This document shows positions 33,430-46,114 of a DNA stretch of 64,000 bases, in pieces. The stretch is taken from contig NW_022098072.1 of the NCBI RefSeq assembly GCF_002288925.2, positions 25,001,296 through 25,065,295 on the forward strand, written 5' to 3'. The position numbers and the translations under genes are program-made. The notes under the pieces are model-generated. The model did not search any database. It was given only the letters and a program-made list of their open reading frames with translations, and was not told the origin of the DNA. The number at the start of each line of letters is the position of its first letter. Positions within the stretch are counted from its first letter, which is position 1. This DNA comes from Delphinapterus leucas. Its lineage: Eukaryota > Chordata > Mammalia > Artiodactyla > Monodontidae.

Positions 33430-34425
33430 GTTGATAAACTGATAAATTAGATTTTATTAAAATTTAAAACATTTTCACCTCATCAAATTTAAAATATTTG
33501 TACTTCAGTTTTGAAAATAAAGGACTTGTACCCAGCATATATAAAGAACACTTACAACTCAATAATAAAAAGACAAACACTTCAACTTACAAATGGGCCA
33601 AAGATTTTAAGTCATGTCACCAAAGAAGATATACAGATGGTTGATTAAGCACATGAAAAGATGTTAAACGTTATTTGTCTTTTGGAAAATGCAAATTTAA
33701 ACCACCATGAGATGCCACCGTACATCTACTAGAATCTATAATCAAAAAGACAGACAATATCAAGTGTTGGAGAAATTGGAACCCTCATATATTGTTGATG
33801 GGAATGTAAAATGTCACATCTACTTTGGAAAATGTTTGATAGTTTCTTAAAAATTTAAACATAAACTTACTATACAGCAAAGTAAGTCAGCTCTTAGGAA
33901 TTTATGGGAGAGAAAAGAAAACATATGTCCATTCAATGATATGTAAATGAATGTTCATAGCAGCATTACTCAGAATGGCCAAAAACTGGACAAAATTTAA
34001 GTTTCCATCAACTAGTAAATAGATTTTTTAAATGCGGCGTATCCATAAAACGGAGTATTATTCAACAAAGGATCGCACAACTGATACATGCTACAACATA
34101 GATGAGTCCCCAAAAAAGTAGTCAGACACAAGAGGCATAATTATTATATAATTCACTGATGTGAAATATCTAGGAAAAGCAAATTTATAGAGAGAAAACG
34201 CAAGTCAGTGGTTGCCTATAGCTGTGGGTGGAAGCACGGTGAACTGTCAATGGACACAGGGAAATTTTAGGGGTAATGAAAATGTTCTAAAACTGAAATA
34301 TGGTAATGGTTACACTTCTGTATAAATTTACTAAAAATATTTGAATTGTATACTTACAATGGGTGAGTGTTATGGTATGTAACTTATATTCCCACAAAGC
34401 TGTCTTTAAAAAATTGTGTTACGTT
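33430..34425 (+). mobile_element. Old mammalian LINE-1 (L1M) 3' end, about 1 kb
   Basis: AAAATAAAGGACTTGTACCCAGC, TACAAATGGGCCAAAGATTTT, ACCACCATGAGATGCCACC, TGTTGATGGGAATGTAAAATG, TGTTCATAGCAGCATTACTC and AGTCAGTGGTTGCCTATAGC occur in ORF2-to-3' UTR order, ending AATTGTATACTTACAATGGGTG. Many stops and indels; more diverged than the L1 at 29450. Confidence 0.9.
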
Positions 34426-35384
34426 AGACGGCATCTGGTCATAAACTACTTAGTCACTGCTTATTATAAAGATATCCTCAGGATTTAAAAGCTCTGACCT
34501 AGTTTTTAGTCTCTTTTCATCTGGTCCCAATCAAGGTAATAGAAAGTTAGTTTAGTTAGGTTCCCCTGAACACGAACACATCTTAAATGTGGAGGCCAAA
34601 AAAAAAAAGTTAGTTAGCTCTCACATGATCCGAACTTGTTAGCCCATCTCTAAAAATGAGTCGTGGAGGCAATTTTTTCTTTGCTTACGAAAATGTTTGA
34701 GGAAGAACTATGTGCTTGGTTTAGCATAATTGACCACAATAATTATAGTGTATGTGGATTTATGTTGCATGTATAAGACTACTGGATTTTGTATTAGAGG
34801 TTGGGGTGGTGCTTGAAATCTAGTCTTTAATCCACAAAAGCCATGTTTTTTTTGCTTTTTTTTTTTTATGGTTCAAACTGGCAATTATGGGTTGCAGAAG
34901 TATTTGTGCTTGTTCAGATGTTCCATAACCAAGAATTTGAAGATGTCCATTTTCAATGTACATTGAGTATTGAGGAAAGGTGTTGTCAAATCTGAGAGCT
35001 GTATCTATTTTTATAATTTGTCACATTTCTAGTAATGGAGTAGAGATGAGCCCATCTTTTTAAGAGAGACCAAGTTTGCATGGAAGTTATTTAGGAAGAA
35101 GGTATAATTCAGATTCTTGGAGGAAACAAAAAGTTGCACTTATAATTTGAACTCTATCACTAAATCATTAACGATGGTCCCAGAGCAGCTGTTAGACTAA
35201 TATGTGTCACCAATTTGATTTCAAATCAATAAGAATAGCATAAAGACCCCATGTGTTCCCACAGAGCAACAGGGTGATCACATCTCTTAAGCACCTTCTG
35301 CCTAAACTGCTAATTTTGCCATTTAGTCAAAATCGGTAAGGCACCCAAAAGGTACAAGCTTCCAGTTATAAGGTAAACAAGTAC
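34426..35384. other. Gene-free stretch
   Basis: AT-rich with poly-A at about 34600 and poly-T at about 34850-34870; no repeat body recognised. Confidence 0.5.
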
Positions 35385-35660
35385 TAGGGATACAATGTAC
35401 AACATGATAAATATACTTCATGCTGCAGTATGTTATATATGAAACTTATTGAGAGGGGAAATCCTAAGAGTTCTCATCACAAGAAAAAATTTTTTTTCTA
35501 TTTCTTTAATTTTATATCTATATGAGATGACAGATGTTCACTGAACTTATTGTGGTAATCATTACGTATATAAATCAAATGATTATACTGTATACCTTAA
35601 ACTTATACAGTGCTGTATGTCAACTGTATCTCAATAAAACTGGAAGAAAAAAAACAATAA
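35385..35660 (+). mobile_element. LINE-1 (L1MA-type) 3' UTR end
   Basis: GGGATACAATGTACAACATG, TCCTAAGAGTTCTCATCACAAG, ATTGTGGTAATCATTACG and the terminus CAACTGTATCTCAATAAAACTGG plus an A-rich tail. Ends precisely; the upstream part is absent. Confidence 0.85.
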
Positions 35661-37280
35661 GGCACCAAAGCCATTACTTCAACCCAGATTAAGATCACAG
35701 GTTCAGGTCCATGAAGGTATGACTCTGCTGGACATTATCTATATATTACAGAATCAAAGTTAAATAGAGTAGCTTTCAGGTTTGTTATCCTACAGTTATT
35801 CTGAGGCAAGATTATTTCAGTTAAGCCTATTTGATAGATCGTTATAGTAAAACCAGATACTCCTTACATATAATAAAATAAGCCAAACATTTTCTTTTGT
35901 TTCTGTTCTTCCAAGTAGCCAAGAGCATAAAGAAAAAAGGAGTGTTTAACTACACATCTAGGTCACCTAGTAGGCTGTGTCTAGTACCTGTGGTAATGCT
36001 GAAAAGAATTTTGCTCTTTTAACCAGTGGTGAGAAAAGACATGAGAGTATCAAAGCCCCTCACTTCTGGTCCTTTCCCTCCAGTCCAGAACCACAGCTGA
36101 GTAATTAAAGCAGCTTGGCTCACATTTTGGATGGCAAAACTCCAAACCAGTAGAGAGTTTGTCAGAACCTAAGTTCAGCTACTATCTCATCCCATCTGCA
36201 ATCGATTGATGTCAGCTCCTATTGCCACTGGGACATTCAAACCTGCACATGACCTGGAACCAGTTACTGCTCAGGCAAAAAGTGGACCAGAGGCTCCTGG
36301 CTGAGTCAAACTTTGCTTCCCAGGAATTAACTCATGGCACCATGACCCATTCTTCTGTCAGGTTCAAGATGTTGTACCTAAGCTGACCTCTGGGAATGGC
36401 TCTTCCACTAACCTGGAGCTCATCTTGAATCCTCACTTCCCAACCCTTTTGAATCCTTGTCACAGAATGCATTTTTAATCCTTTCTTGATGTCTTCGGAC
36501 CTCTGACTTCTCACTTCTTCTAGTCTCTCAGAACTCTACACCCTTGTACTAATTCTTGGACTCCTCATATCTGACATTTGCCCAGTGACCCCACGTGCTG
36601 TGGCTGCCACTGGACCTAGCCTAGCCATGCCATGGTGGAATGGGAACCATTGTCACTGCAATGAGTTGTTGAATTGTCATATTGCTCCATGACCCTCAGT
36701 ACAGCCAATTGTATTTTGGCAACAGGAGGCTTTAACCTAAATTCACAAGTCCTTTTTCCTTGATTGAACAAACATTTGTTAAGAACCTACTCTCTGCTAG
36801 GTATATTGTAAAAGTTACTATCTACACCTAACTCCCCAAATCCACAGCACTCTTCACCCCTCCCCCAAGATTTTTGGTTTCAAACTGGACTGAGGAAGAG
36901 TTAGTAATAAATGAAACAGCTGTCCCTGAATGCTTTGCTCTCTGAAGCATGAACCCAAAGTTTTCTCTGATTTATGAATCATAGTCATGACAACAACATT
37001 CTTTGAAGTTATTTTCCTTGAAATGTTAGTAAAAGGCATTTCCTATCCTCCTCACAGGGGTTTTATGTAAATTAGTGCTGCTTCTGGAGTGCTTCAAAGG
37101 AAGTATAAATGCACAAACTATATCAGTGTCTCTCTTCATGATGTTTACTTCCAAAACATCAAGACTGGCACTGTCCAACAGAAATAGAATGTGGGCCACA
37201 TATGTAAGTTTTAATTTAACTTAAACTTAAAGTTAAGTATCACCATTTAACGAAGTATAAAGAAACAGGTGATATAAATT
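35661..37280. other. Gene-free stretch
   Basis: GC-moderate around 36050-36640, where a reverse frame (36332-36514) resembles nothing known. A short inverted L2-like end (AACATTTGTTAAGAACCTAC) lies at about 36770. No exon supported. Confidence 0.45.
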
Positions 37281-37496
37281 TTGATGATATATATATATAT
37301 TTTGCGGTACACGGGCCTCTCACTGTTGTGGTCTCTCCCGTTGTGGAGCACAGGCTCCAGACACACAGGCTCAGTGGCCATGGCTCACGGGCCCAGCTGC
37401 TCCACGGCATGTGGGATCTTCCCAGACCGGGGCACGAACCCACGTCCCCCGCATCGGCAGGCGGACTCTCAACCACTGCGCCACCAGGGAAGCCCC
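37281..37496 (-). mobile_element. CHR SINE with a (TA)n tail in place of poly-A
   Basis: Reverse-oriented full-length body from TTTGCGGTAC at about 37301 to AGCCCCAT. Where the other reverse copies have poly-T, this one has an ATATATATATAT run (37285-37300). Several CpGs have decayed (GTTGTGGAGC, ACACACAGG), so it is older than its sisters. No flanking repeat was found. Confidence 0.93.
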
Positions 37497-40304
37497 ATGC
37501 TTTTGTAATTGACTGAACCTGTCCAATAACCATGATATTAGATCTTGCTTAAAGGTAAACTATAGATCAGAAATAATGTTTTTGATTTGTCAAAGCTCAC
37601 GAGACTACAAAACTAATGAACTTCATCCAATCCCTTGCTTAGATCTTGCCTAAATGTGAAAGGCTTTCCTTTACAGGTCCCGCTGAAAGAATTAAAGATG
37701 TCACAGTTAATTAGATAAGATTTTTGATACTAGACGATTCCACCTTTTGAACTGAGCTCTCTCTCAAATGCACCAACGTGATTTATGATGAGACTCTTCA
37801 TATCAGCATCAGAAAACAAGTTAACAAGGCTATTCAAGTTAGACTCCGTCCTTTGCATATCTTGTGGTATGTCTGGTGGCACTATGCCCTTGGCAAAGGT
37901 CAGAGACACAGACTTGGAGACTGAAGGACTGATTTACAGTCTTGTGATAATTAACTTTGCAGAAATACAGTTCCTGACCCTGAAAAGAGAAGCCTCCCTC
38001 CATTGAGAAAGAGTGTCTAGTCTCTTCCTGTGTAAGAATGTTTTGCTTCAATGTAAACAAACTAGAGTTGAAAAATGAGGTGCAAAAATGCCCTCTTTGG
38101 CATAAACAACCAAACTAGTTAGGATATGATTTTCCCGGAATGTGTTGTGAATTCCAAAGGCAGGCACACACTCGTCACAGAACAGGCCGTTCCTCCGATG
38201 GTCATAGCCTGAAGACTTAGTTGGACACATTCATGCATTAAATTCCACAAATCCAAATCTGTGTTTTTCATAATGTTTGTATACATACTCAAATATTTTC
38301 TGAATCTTAATTAAGAAAAAAGCAAGGCATAGCAAGTATTTGTTTCAAAGAACAACTTGGTTCTGAGCCCATTAGAACCATCCTTATTTGGTAGCCTCAC
38401 TGAATATTATAATCACCTTCTAGTATCACTGACACCTGTCTTGCTTTTTGTTTTTCATTTTATAATAGAGATCCAACATACTGACTAAAGAAAGAAAAGT
38501 TTCCTCGACTACATGAGTATCTTAGTACAATTACAGTAGGGTATGGTTGATGAAGCTCCTAAACATGCATCCAGCAGGGTAGGAATATATCCCCTGCTCC
38601 TGACATTTCTGTCTGGAAGGGTCTCCATCCATTTACCCTTTTATCTTCTTGCAGGACTGGGATGCAGATGAGCCTGCTGAGGCGCTCACCTCCATTAAGA
38701 AATTTAAGGATGCATCCAAAAGCTCAATAATCGAGAAAAATAATATTTTAATACAATATTTTTAAAAATCAAAATACAAGCAAAAAAATCTAAGATGAAC
38801 AAAATATCAAAATTTTACATAAAGACTACACTGCCTCACTTGCCTCACCCTAGTCCCGGCCCTGTTCAGCCTCCTGCCTTGGGAAGAGAGGTGAGTGTTC
38901 TGTTGGTGAGTTTGAGAGAAGGATCTGAGTGTGCTCTTCCTTCAAAATCTGCCTGCCTGCCCTGCTCTGCTATGTGAGCGTTACTCAGGTGAGCCCCAGG
39001 AGGCAGGGGCTGCAGTTGGCCAGAGCTGACAGAGACTCTGAGGTTATTAGCAAGTCCACCTCACTGACAGACAAAGCATGAGGTCCCCCCAGCAGCAGTC
39101 TTGGTGATAAGGGTGACCTTTTGCTCTCCAACCAACTGCCTGACTCCTGTGGGTGTGTATCTTTCTCAATAGATTCTGAACTCAGGGGAAAAAGAGTTGT
39201 TGGTAGTGATTCCACTGACAGGCAAATAGAACACCAGAACTCCTGTGCAGCCTTCTAACCATGGTAACAAATGGTCTCATGGTAGCCAGATGGTGTGCCT
39301 CGGTCTCTCTTGCTTATTTGTCCTCAGGATGATCATGGTTGGGCCATTCAAATGTTAATTAGCTTAAGTTCACAAACTACGAATAGTCTTCAACACATTT
39401 TACGTCCTTTTGGGTCTACTTCTGCTTCATCCTGTAGCTGGTACTTGAAAGAAGAATTAGGCATATTTTAGTCAGACCCTAAATGATCACAAGCCTAGCT
39501 CCCAAGAGCTTCAGAGAAAGTCCATCACCACCATTATCACCATTCATTGATTTCCAGAATATAACATGATAGAACTGTATCAGATTTTCTCTCAATTGGC
39601 TTGTAGTCTGAGATAGGTCAAATCAACATATAAAGAGCAGTAAAGTACATAAAAATGAAATAAGTAGTGGATAATTAGTTAAGGGCACAGAAATATCTTC
39701 TTAACAAAGAGAATGAATTCTATTGTTACACTACTGGCTTGAGTCATTATTACCAAAGGTAGAAATGACATAGAGGCCATTAGAATGGTGTTCCCAGAAC
39801 AGATGTCCATAGTACAACAGTGGTGTTATACAGTAAAGAAAATAAAATCTACTTGAAATCAGATGGTATGTTTCTCAGAATTTTGAGGCCAAAAGAGAGG
39901 TAGAAAGGGTCAGAGTTGGAGTACACCTACCAGACAGGAGAGAGAATGACCTGCGGCCAGGTAGGTGGAAGGTAAGAAAGCACTATCAGAAAACATGTGG
40001 AAGGCTCCAGAAATCATTTATAACAAACGAGATAGCTTTCTTCATCCACAGTCAACCACCTGCTTTCACATGCCCCCTCCAACCCCACACCAAAAAAGGC
40101 CTCATCATTTGCTCGCTAATGCCTGGAATTTCTATATCTGGGAGTAAAGGCGTTTATGGCAAGTTGGGTTAAGAATCATTAATTCAGACATATACTGAGA
40201 TTGCAAATGGAACTCAATCACACTAACATGTAATCAGCGAATTAATCATTAAACTCTTCTCATTCTAATGAGGCCAGGACTGAAACGTTAAGATGGAAAC
40301 CTGT
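37497..40304. other. Gene-free stretch, largely unique
   Basis: Nearly 3 kb with no clear repeat, except a possible weak inverted L2 at 39585-39740. The part at 38640-39240 is GC-richer and has several AGGTGAG-type donor-like words, but no open exon bounded by both splice sites. Confidence 0.4.
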
Positions 40305-40400
40305 GTGTCTTATTTATGTTTGTATCCTCAGGCCCTAGCACAGCACCAGGAATTAGCATGTGCTCAGTAAATATTTGCTGCACGAATGAATGAATGAATG
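40305..40400 (+). mobile_element. L2 3' end with TGAATGAATG tail
   Basis: GTATCCTCAGGCCCTAGCAC, TGCTCAGTAAATATTTGCTG and CGAATGAATGAATGAATGG form a textbook L2 terminus. Confidence 0.8.
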
Positions 40401-40589
40401 GAGATACAGCAAGGGCAAGAGAGAGCACTGAAAGAGGGTAAAAGAGCAGAGAAGCAAGCGAGCAAACACACGTGCACGCATGTGTGAGGGAGAAAGGCCA
40501 GCCCTGGCAGGCACTGCAGTAAATGCTTTCTCTGTGTTTTTGTTACTCACTTTTCACAACAATCATATAGTATGTTAACCATTAAAGAA

Positions 40590-40890
40590 TGTGTTCATCT
40601 GCCAATAACAGAAAGCCCAACAAACTGTAGCTTAAATATATATGGGATTATTTTTCCCACATAACAAGATAAATGGAAGTAGGCAGGAGCTAGTGTTGAT
40701 TAAGTGGTTCAACAAGGTCAAGGCTGTCATCTTTATGAGTCTCTTGGCCCCGTATGGCTGCTACAGCTCCCTACATAGGTATATATTCAAAGGGGAAAAT
40801 TGGGAAGAGGAGAGCACCAGGGTATCTTTCCCTTTCATCAGGAAAGCAAGCCTTCAAGAATCCTTTTCAGACTTCCACTCAGAACTCATA
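40590..40890 (+). mobile_element. Ancient unassigned interspersed repeat, copy 3
   Basis: AATAACAGAAAGCCCAAC, GTAGCTTAAATATATATGGG, CCCACATAACAAGATAAATGG and TATGGCTGCTACAGCTCC appear in the order of the copy at 18800. Confidence 0.55.
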
Positions 40891-41033
40891 GGTTAGATAT
40901 GTTCCCTTTGTTCCCTTTTCAGCAAAGAGATTCAGGAAAATAAAGTATTTTTCTGGGCAGCTTGACTTTCTGAAGGAAATTTAGGTTTTGTTAATAATGA
41001 AGAAAGAGGGGGAATGGGTTTTGGTAGGCAACT

Positions 41034-41530
41034 ATACTAGTTTTCTATTGCTGCTATAATGACAGAATGAAGTTACCAGCTCAAAATGACATACATTTAT
41101 TATATCTCAGTTTCCATGGGTCAGGAGTCTGGGTATGGTTTAACTGGGTTCTCTGCTTAGAGTCTCACAATGAAGGTGTCAGATGGGCCATGTTCCTTTC
41201 CGGAGCTCAGGATCCTCTTCCAAGCTCACATGGTTGTTGGCAGAATTTGCTTTCTGGCTGCTGTATCACTGAGGCCCTTGGGTCCTAGAAGCTGCCCACA
41301 GTGCTCTGCCACGTGACTCTCTCAATACTGTTCACATGATAGCAACTGCTTCTTCAAGGTCAGCGGGAGAGTCTCTTTCTCTGTCTCCAGTCTGCTAAAA
41401 CGGGGTCTCATATAACGAAACACAATCACGGGAGTGACAATCCATCACCTTTGCCATATTCTATTGGTTAGAAGCAAGTCATATTCATGGGGAGGGGATC
41501 ATACAAAGGCATGGGTGATCGAGGGTCACC
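41034..41530 (+). mobile_element. LTR-like repeat, ERVL/MaLR-type, copy 3
   Basis: TAGTTTTCTATTGCTGCTATAATG, TTATATCTCAGTTTCCATGGG, GAGTCTGGGTATGGTTTAAC and later CCATATTCTATTGGTTAGAAGC align with the copy at 31190 in the same order. The 73-codon frame at 41067-41288 is internal to it. Confidence 0.6.
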
Positions 41531-43767
41531 CTAAATTGTGAACTGACAGGAACTGACAGTGTCGTGAAGAAACCAAGAGGGGGTTCACTAGAGCTTAGAA
41601 GCCCACTCTGGTCATATAAAAAGTAAAGGGGCAGTTCTGGGATTAAGTCCCAGAACTCCACAGATGTCTCACTAGGTTGTCATTTTCAAAAATACCTTCT
41701 GCAGAACCCCACTTCTACAAGATAATATTTGGTGTATTTGAGGGGGAAAATGTTGGTGTTCAAATAGGTTTACAGAATGCTGGAGTAACTAAAGTCGAAC
41801 TGTTTTTTTTAATGCAGAACTCTTTAGCACTTTTATTATAAACCTCATAGGAAAGACAGAGGGAGGTTGCAGCCCTTCCAAATTAATCTCATGCTGGAAC
41901 ATTTTTGTGCATAAACCAATAATAATAATAGCTAACAACAATCGAGCACATTCTACGCTGCAGGCATTATTCTAAACACCGTCACAAGCCAATAATGCTG
42001 GAGGGAAGCTCTGTGTGTGTGTCTGTCTGTGTCTGCTGTGTCTGTGTGCGCACACACACGTGTGTTCATACGTGTGGTTAGGGAACAAAATATGGGTGAT
42101 GCAGCTTCTCCCTTTCCCCCACTCTTCCAAACTTCCAATTTCCCATCAATGCCTCCAGGAAAGGAGTCTGGAATATATGGTGCACGTTTAAGAGAAGGTG
42201 AAGAAGGGTGAGTTTGAAACTTAGAACAGACTATCCTGCACATCTTCAAGCATACGCACTATTATTTAAACAATGACTCAGATCCAGATCCCTTGATTCC
42301 AGGTCTAGGGCTCTGCCAGTTGTGATGTGGCATTGTGTGTTAAAGAATGTAAGTGGTTGATCTTGCTAATCATACATTCTGTAACACTATCCATATCTGA
42401 AAGTTTATCCGGTAGTAAATGGAATAGATCAGAATCTGTAGCTTTATGGTATTCTTCCTAAAGTAACCAAAATTACTTTATTTTTTCATTTTGTTACAAT
42501 CTCTTTCTTCTTGACTTCGTTTGGCTGATCATTCACTTCCTGAAATTTGCTTCCTTAAAAGAAGTATTAAGGAAGTTGTTAGCTGGCAGCCAGGAAGTGG
42601 GTGTCGCCTTCCATCAAAGGTCAGAGTAGAGCTGCAGCCGGCACCATGGGAAGGGGCCCCTTTGCGAGGAAACAAGACCAAGTATTTCTCCAAGTCCATG
42701 TGACAACCAGGAATCCTCCAGAGCTGGACAAGAGTAAATATTCCAGGAATGGCTTCGTGGTTGGTTGTACCATTCCCACAAAGTCCAAAGGGAATTTTTA
42801 AAGAACCTGCCCAAACTCTGCCTATGTAAAAACTGTTAGTCTGATCCTTTCTTTCTTCGTTTCCTCATTAGAACAAATGACAAAATGAGAACATCATTAG
42901 GCAGTTAGGAGAATTGCAAATGGAATGATCTGGGACTTAACCAGTTCCTGAATAAAATTTATTACCTAAGAGTATATGTACATAAATTATTTTCAGTTTT
43001 TTTAAAACAAACAAGAAAATTCTAAGAAGACCTCAAGAGAAAACTTTTTATGGACCTGAGGGGGTCTGATAACAGGTTACAATATTATTCTGGCCTTTTT
43101 TAGTATCATTATTTGTTTCAAAATCACCTTACTTTAGATCATATTTTCTTTAGTTACTGCTTTTCCTTTGCACTGGACTGTTGGCCTTTCTTCAGTAAAC
43201 GAAGGAATTCTGCATGAAATGGTACAAATGAAAGTCAGATATCTGGGGCCAGAATGTCTACAGGAGCCCATGTTCTGGACTCTGAGGGGTAAACAACCAC
43301 TGGTCACAGGAAAAAAAGAGATGGGAGGGAAGAGAAATTGAGAATTGGTCTTCTGTTTTCCCACAGGAAGAGGATTGTGTTTTTCACATGTCCATTTCCA
43401 CTGACGATAAAAGCAACACATTTTCCCAACCCACCGGATTGCCCTTGTTTCCCTCCCTTTTCAAAGCAAAAAGGCTTTTTCTTTAACTGGTTAATTCCTG
43501 AGGCCTTCCTCCTCACTATGAAAAAGAATTTCTTTGCATCGTATGTGTATATATTTTGAGGACTAACCAGTATTCCAAACTTTAGCGTTCCTGCTTTTCT
43601 TTACCACTCACTAATGACAATGATTCCTTAATAACATTCTGGATTAATTATGGCCAGAGAACAAGACTCTACTCGAGATCAGGGTAGGTTCATTGCAGTA
43701 AGCATAAAGGTCAGAGATTGGATTCGAAATGTTACTGTAAGAAGCCATGAAAGGAGCAGAATAAGGC

Positions 43768-43769
<2 letters not shown>
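41531..43769. other. Gene-free stretch
   Basis: Contains the TG-type repeat at 42010-42070 with MIR-like remnants on either side (41925-42000 and 42240-42310). The part at 42520-42830 is GC-rich and repeat-free with short overlapping frames; no exon supported. Confidence 0.45.
42010..42070. repeat. Imperfect TG/CTGTG repeat switching to CA
   Basis: TGTGTGTGTCTGTCTGTGTC-type units pass into CGCACACACACGTGTG, giving a partly self-complementary purine/pyrimidine alternation. Confidence 0.8.

Positions 43770-43800
<31 letters not shown>
43770..43800. repeat. Orphan poly-T run of 31 bases
   Basis: 31 uninterrupted T between GGCAC and ATGAG. No SINE or L1 body is attached on either side, unlike the other long homopolymers here. 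Confidence 0.9.
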
Positions 43801-43803
<3 letters not shown>

Positions 43804-43957
43804 AGTAATGACACATTGTGTTTGTTAACTCAAACCATACTCCATGAACGGTTCGGACAACCAAACAGCAGTGAGTCCCAGAAAGGATGAGGACATTTAT
43901 AGGAAGAGAGAACATTAAAAGGAATTAAAAGAAAATATATTGTGTAATCCTTTAGAC

Positions 43958-44161
43958 CAGCGGTTAGCAAACTTTTCCTGTAAAAGACCAAATGATAAAT
44001 ACTTTAGGCTTTGTGGACCACATAGTCTCTGTAGAGTATTGTCCTTTGTTTGGTTGTTCTTACAACACTTTAAAAGGTAAAAGCCATTTCTAATTCTTGA
44101 ACTGTACATAAACAAGCCACTTACAAATTTTGACCCATAGGCTGTAGTTTGCCAACCCCTG
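43958..44161 (+). mobile_element. Complete hAT-type MITE with 8-bp target duplication
   Basis: Starts CAGCGGTTAGCAAACTTTTCC and ends GTAGTTTGCCAACCCCTG, which are inverted termini. CTTTAGAC (43950-43957) and CTTTAGAT (44162-44169) are the flanking 8-bp duplication with one change, as expected for hAT transposition. Internal text GTAAAAGACCAAATGATAAATAC. No coding capacity. Confidence 0.88.
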
Positions 44162-44674
44162 CTTTAGATAATTTATACCCAGCAATTAAAATCAATTCTT
44201 TCTTTTTTAATACAGATTCAGAAATCAAGATTCCTGGTTGTTTAAAAATAACTCAATGAGGTAATGGCTCAACGTGCTAAAACTTTTATGTGGTTAAAAT
44301 ACAATCCAAGGTGTCAAGTCAAAGGGGCTTACTTATTTGTCTGTTTTTATTTTCTTCCTTCATCTCAAAAATATTTAAACTTAAGAAATTGATTATAGGG
44401 TCAAATTAAAATTGCATAGCTTCAAAAGTAGGAAATTTTTCTTCTTTAACTTATTTACTTATCTAAAATCCATGAATATATTATAAAAAACAATAGTTGC
44501 CTAATACAGCATTAGATGGCTAATTATATATTTCCCGTAAGTGCCAGGAGAATGTTAATTCTTGATTTGGTTATTAAAAAAGGAGAAGGAAGAGGATGAG
44601 AAAAAATATACAGTATATTTTTTTAAAGAGTTGTGCCATTTTTTTAATATATATTTTTAAAATTTATTTATTTT

Positions 44675-44991
44675 ATTCTTTTTTTTTTTTTTTTGGCTGC
44701 ATTGGGTCTTCATTGCTGCGTGCGGGCTTTCTTTAGTTGAAGCGAGCAGGGGCTACTCTTCACTGCAGTGCACGGACTTCTCATTGCAGTGGCTTCTCTT
44801 GTGGAGCACGGGCTCCAGGCACGTGAGCTTCAGTAGTTGTGGCATGCAGGCTCTGGAGCGCAGGCTCAGTAGTTGTGGCTCACGGGCTTGGTTGCTCCGT
44901 GGCATGTGGGATCTTCCCAGACTAGGGCCTGAACCCATGTCCCCTGCATTGGCAGGCGGATTCTTAACCACTGCACCACCAGGGAAGCCCC
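44675..44991 (-). mobile_element. CHR-family SINE, older long form
   Basis: Reverse copy with a poly-T left end, TTGGCTGCATTGGGTCTTC, repeated GTGGCTCACGGGC-type modules, and the head complement ending CACCAGGGAAGCCCC. It is longer (about 315 bp) than the young copies because its 3' part carries extra modules. A possible target duplication AAAAATATACAGTAT / AAAAATATACAATAT lies at 44602-44615 and 44992-45006, but about 60 bases of extra AT-rich DNA would then sit inside the insertion. Confidence 0.9.
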
Positions 44992-45089
44992 AAAAATATA
45001 CAATATTATAACCACTAGATTAATAAGCATAAAGAACAGTAACCAATAACAATTCAGCTGAATAGGTTAGCTTTTAAAAAGCACAAATG

Positions 45090-45300
45090 GGGGCTTCCCT
45101 GGTGGCGCGGTGGCTGAGAGTCCGCCTGCTGATGCAGGGGACGCAGGTTCGTGCCCCGGTCCGGGAAGATCCCACATGCCGCGTAGCGGCTGGGCCCGTG
45201 AGCCATGGCTGCTGAGCCTGCGCGTCCGGAGCCTGTGCTCTGCAACAGGAGAGGCCACAACAGTGAGAGGCCCACGCACAGCAAAAAACAAAACAAAACA
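45090..45300 (+). mobile_element. CHR SINE, young copy
   Basis: Full-length, with an A tail interrupted as (AAAAC)n. Flanking 14-bp repeats AAAAAGCACAAATG (45076-45089) and AAAAAACACAAATG (45301-45314) differ at one base. Lies head to head with the preceding element, 98 bases away. Confidence 0.95.
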
Positions 45301-45314
45301 AAAAAACACAAATG

Positions 45315-46114
45315 AAGGCAAACACCTTATCTCTTTTTCATCAGAAAATGTAATCAAACAAAGCCATTTACTTCCTTAGGATGAGTCTCAGTAAAGCCCA
45401 ACAAAGCTAAGAGTAGTCCTGCATGGTGGGTGCGCCAGCAGCTGATTTTAGGAATACAGAGCTAACTGACTTTCTCTGCAATTTCCTCACATTACCTTAG
45501 TGTCAGGGTAGAATACTTCTACATTTTACATTATAAATTTTACTTTATTCCCACCTCAAACACCGAATTTCTTTAAAGCCTTTATGTGTATTTTGAATTC
45601 TGCCCTATAATTTATCCACATCATTTTCATACCAGAGAATGGGCAAGTAGTTAAATACCTATGGTGCTACTAAAATTCCCAATGTCTACTTTATAGCTTG
45701 ATCTGCTCCTCCGGACACCACACACACCCTTGGAGTCACACCCTTCCCGTGCTGCAGGAATCCAACAGAAAAAGGCTGAAGGATGTCCCCTGCCACAGGC
45801 CATCTCTTTGCCGGGGACTGAGTCTCCCTATAGGGATGTAGGGACTCCCAGCTCTGAGCTAAGGCTTCTTGACAGAACAGAAGGGAGGAAAAAACCCAGC
45901 CCGTGGGAACAGGGCAAACACTTTGTATGATTACATGTAGATTTGTAGAATGTGCTTAGGTCAAGATATATATAAGTCAGAGAATATTTCAAATGCGCCA
46001 GAAAACAGCTGCTTAAAAAACAGAAATATTTGAGCAAAAATTATTTTTTAACACAGATTTTCATCTATTCACTTTTGCTTACAACACTAAATTACTTACA
46101 TAACATTATACTAT
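45315..46114. other. Gene-free stretch
   Basis: No repeat or exon recognised; a GC-richer part at 45700-45910 holds opposing short frames of no known family. Confidence 0.45.

Noticed and set aside
38640..39240. GC-richer stretch with donor-like AGGTGAG words
   Set aside because: No matching acceptor and no open frame joins them, so no exon can be supported.
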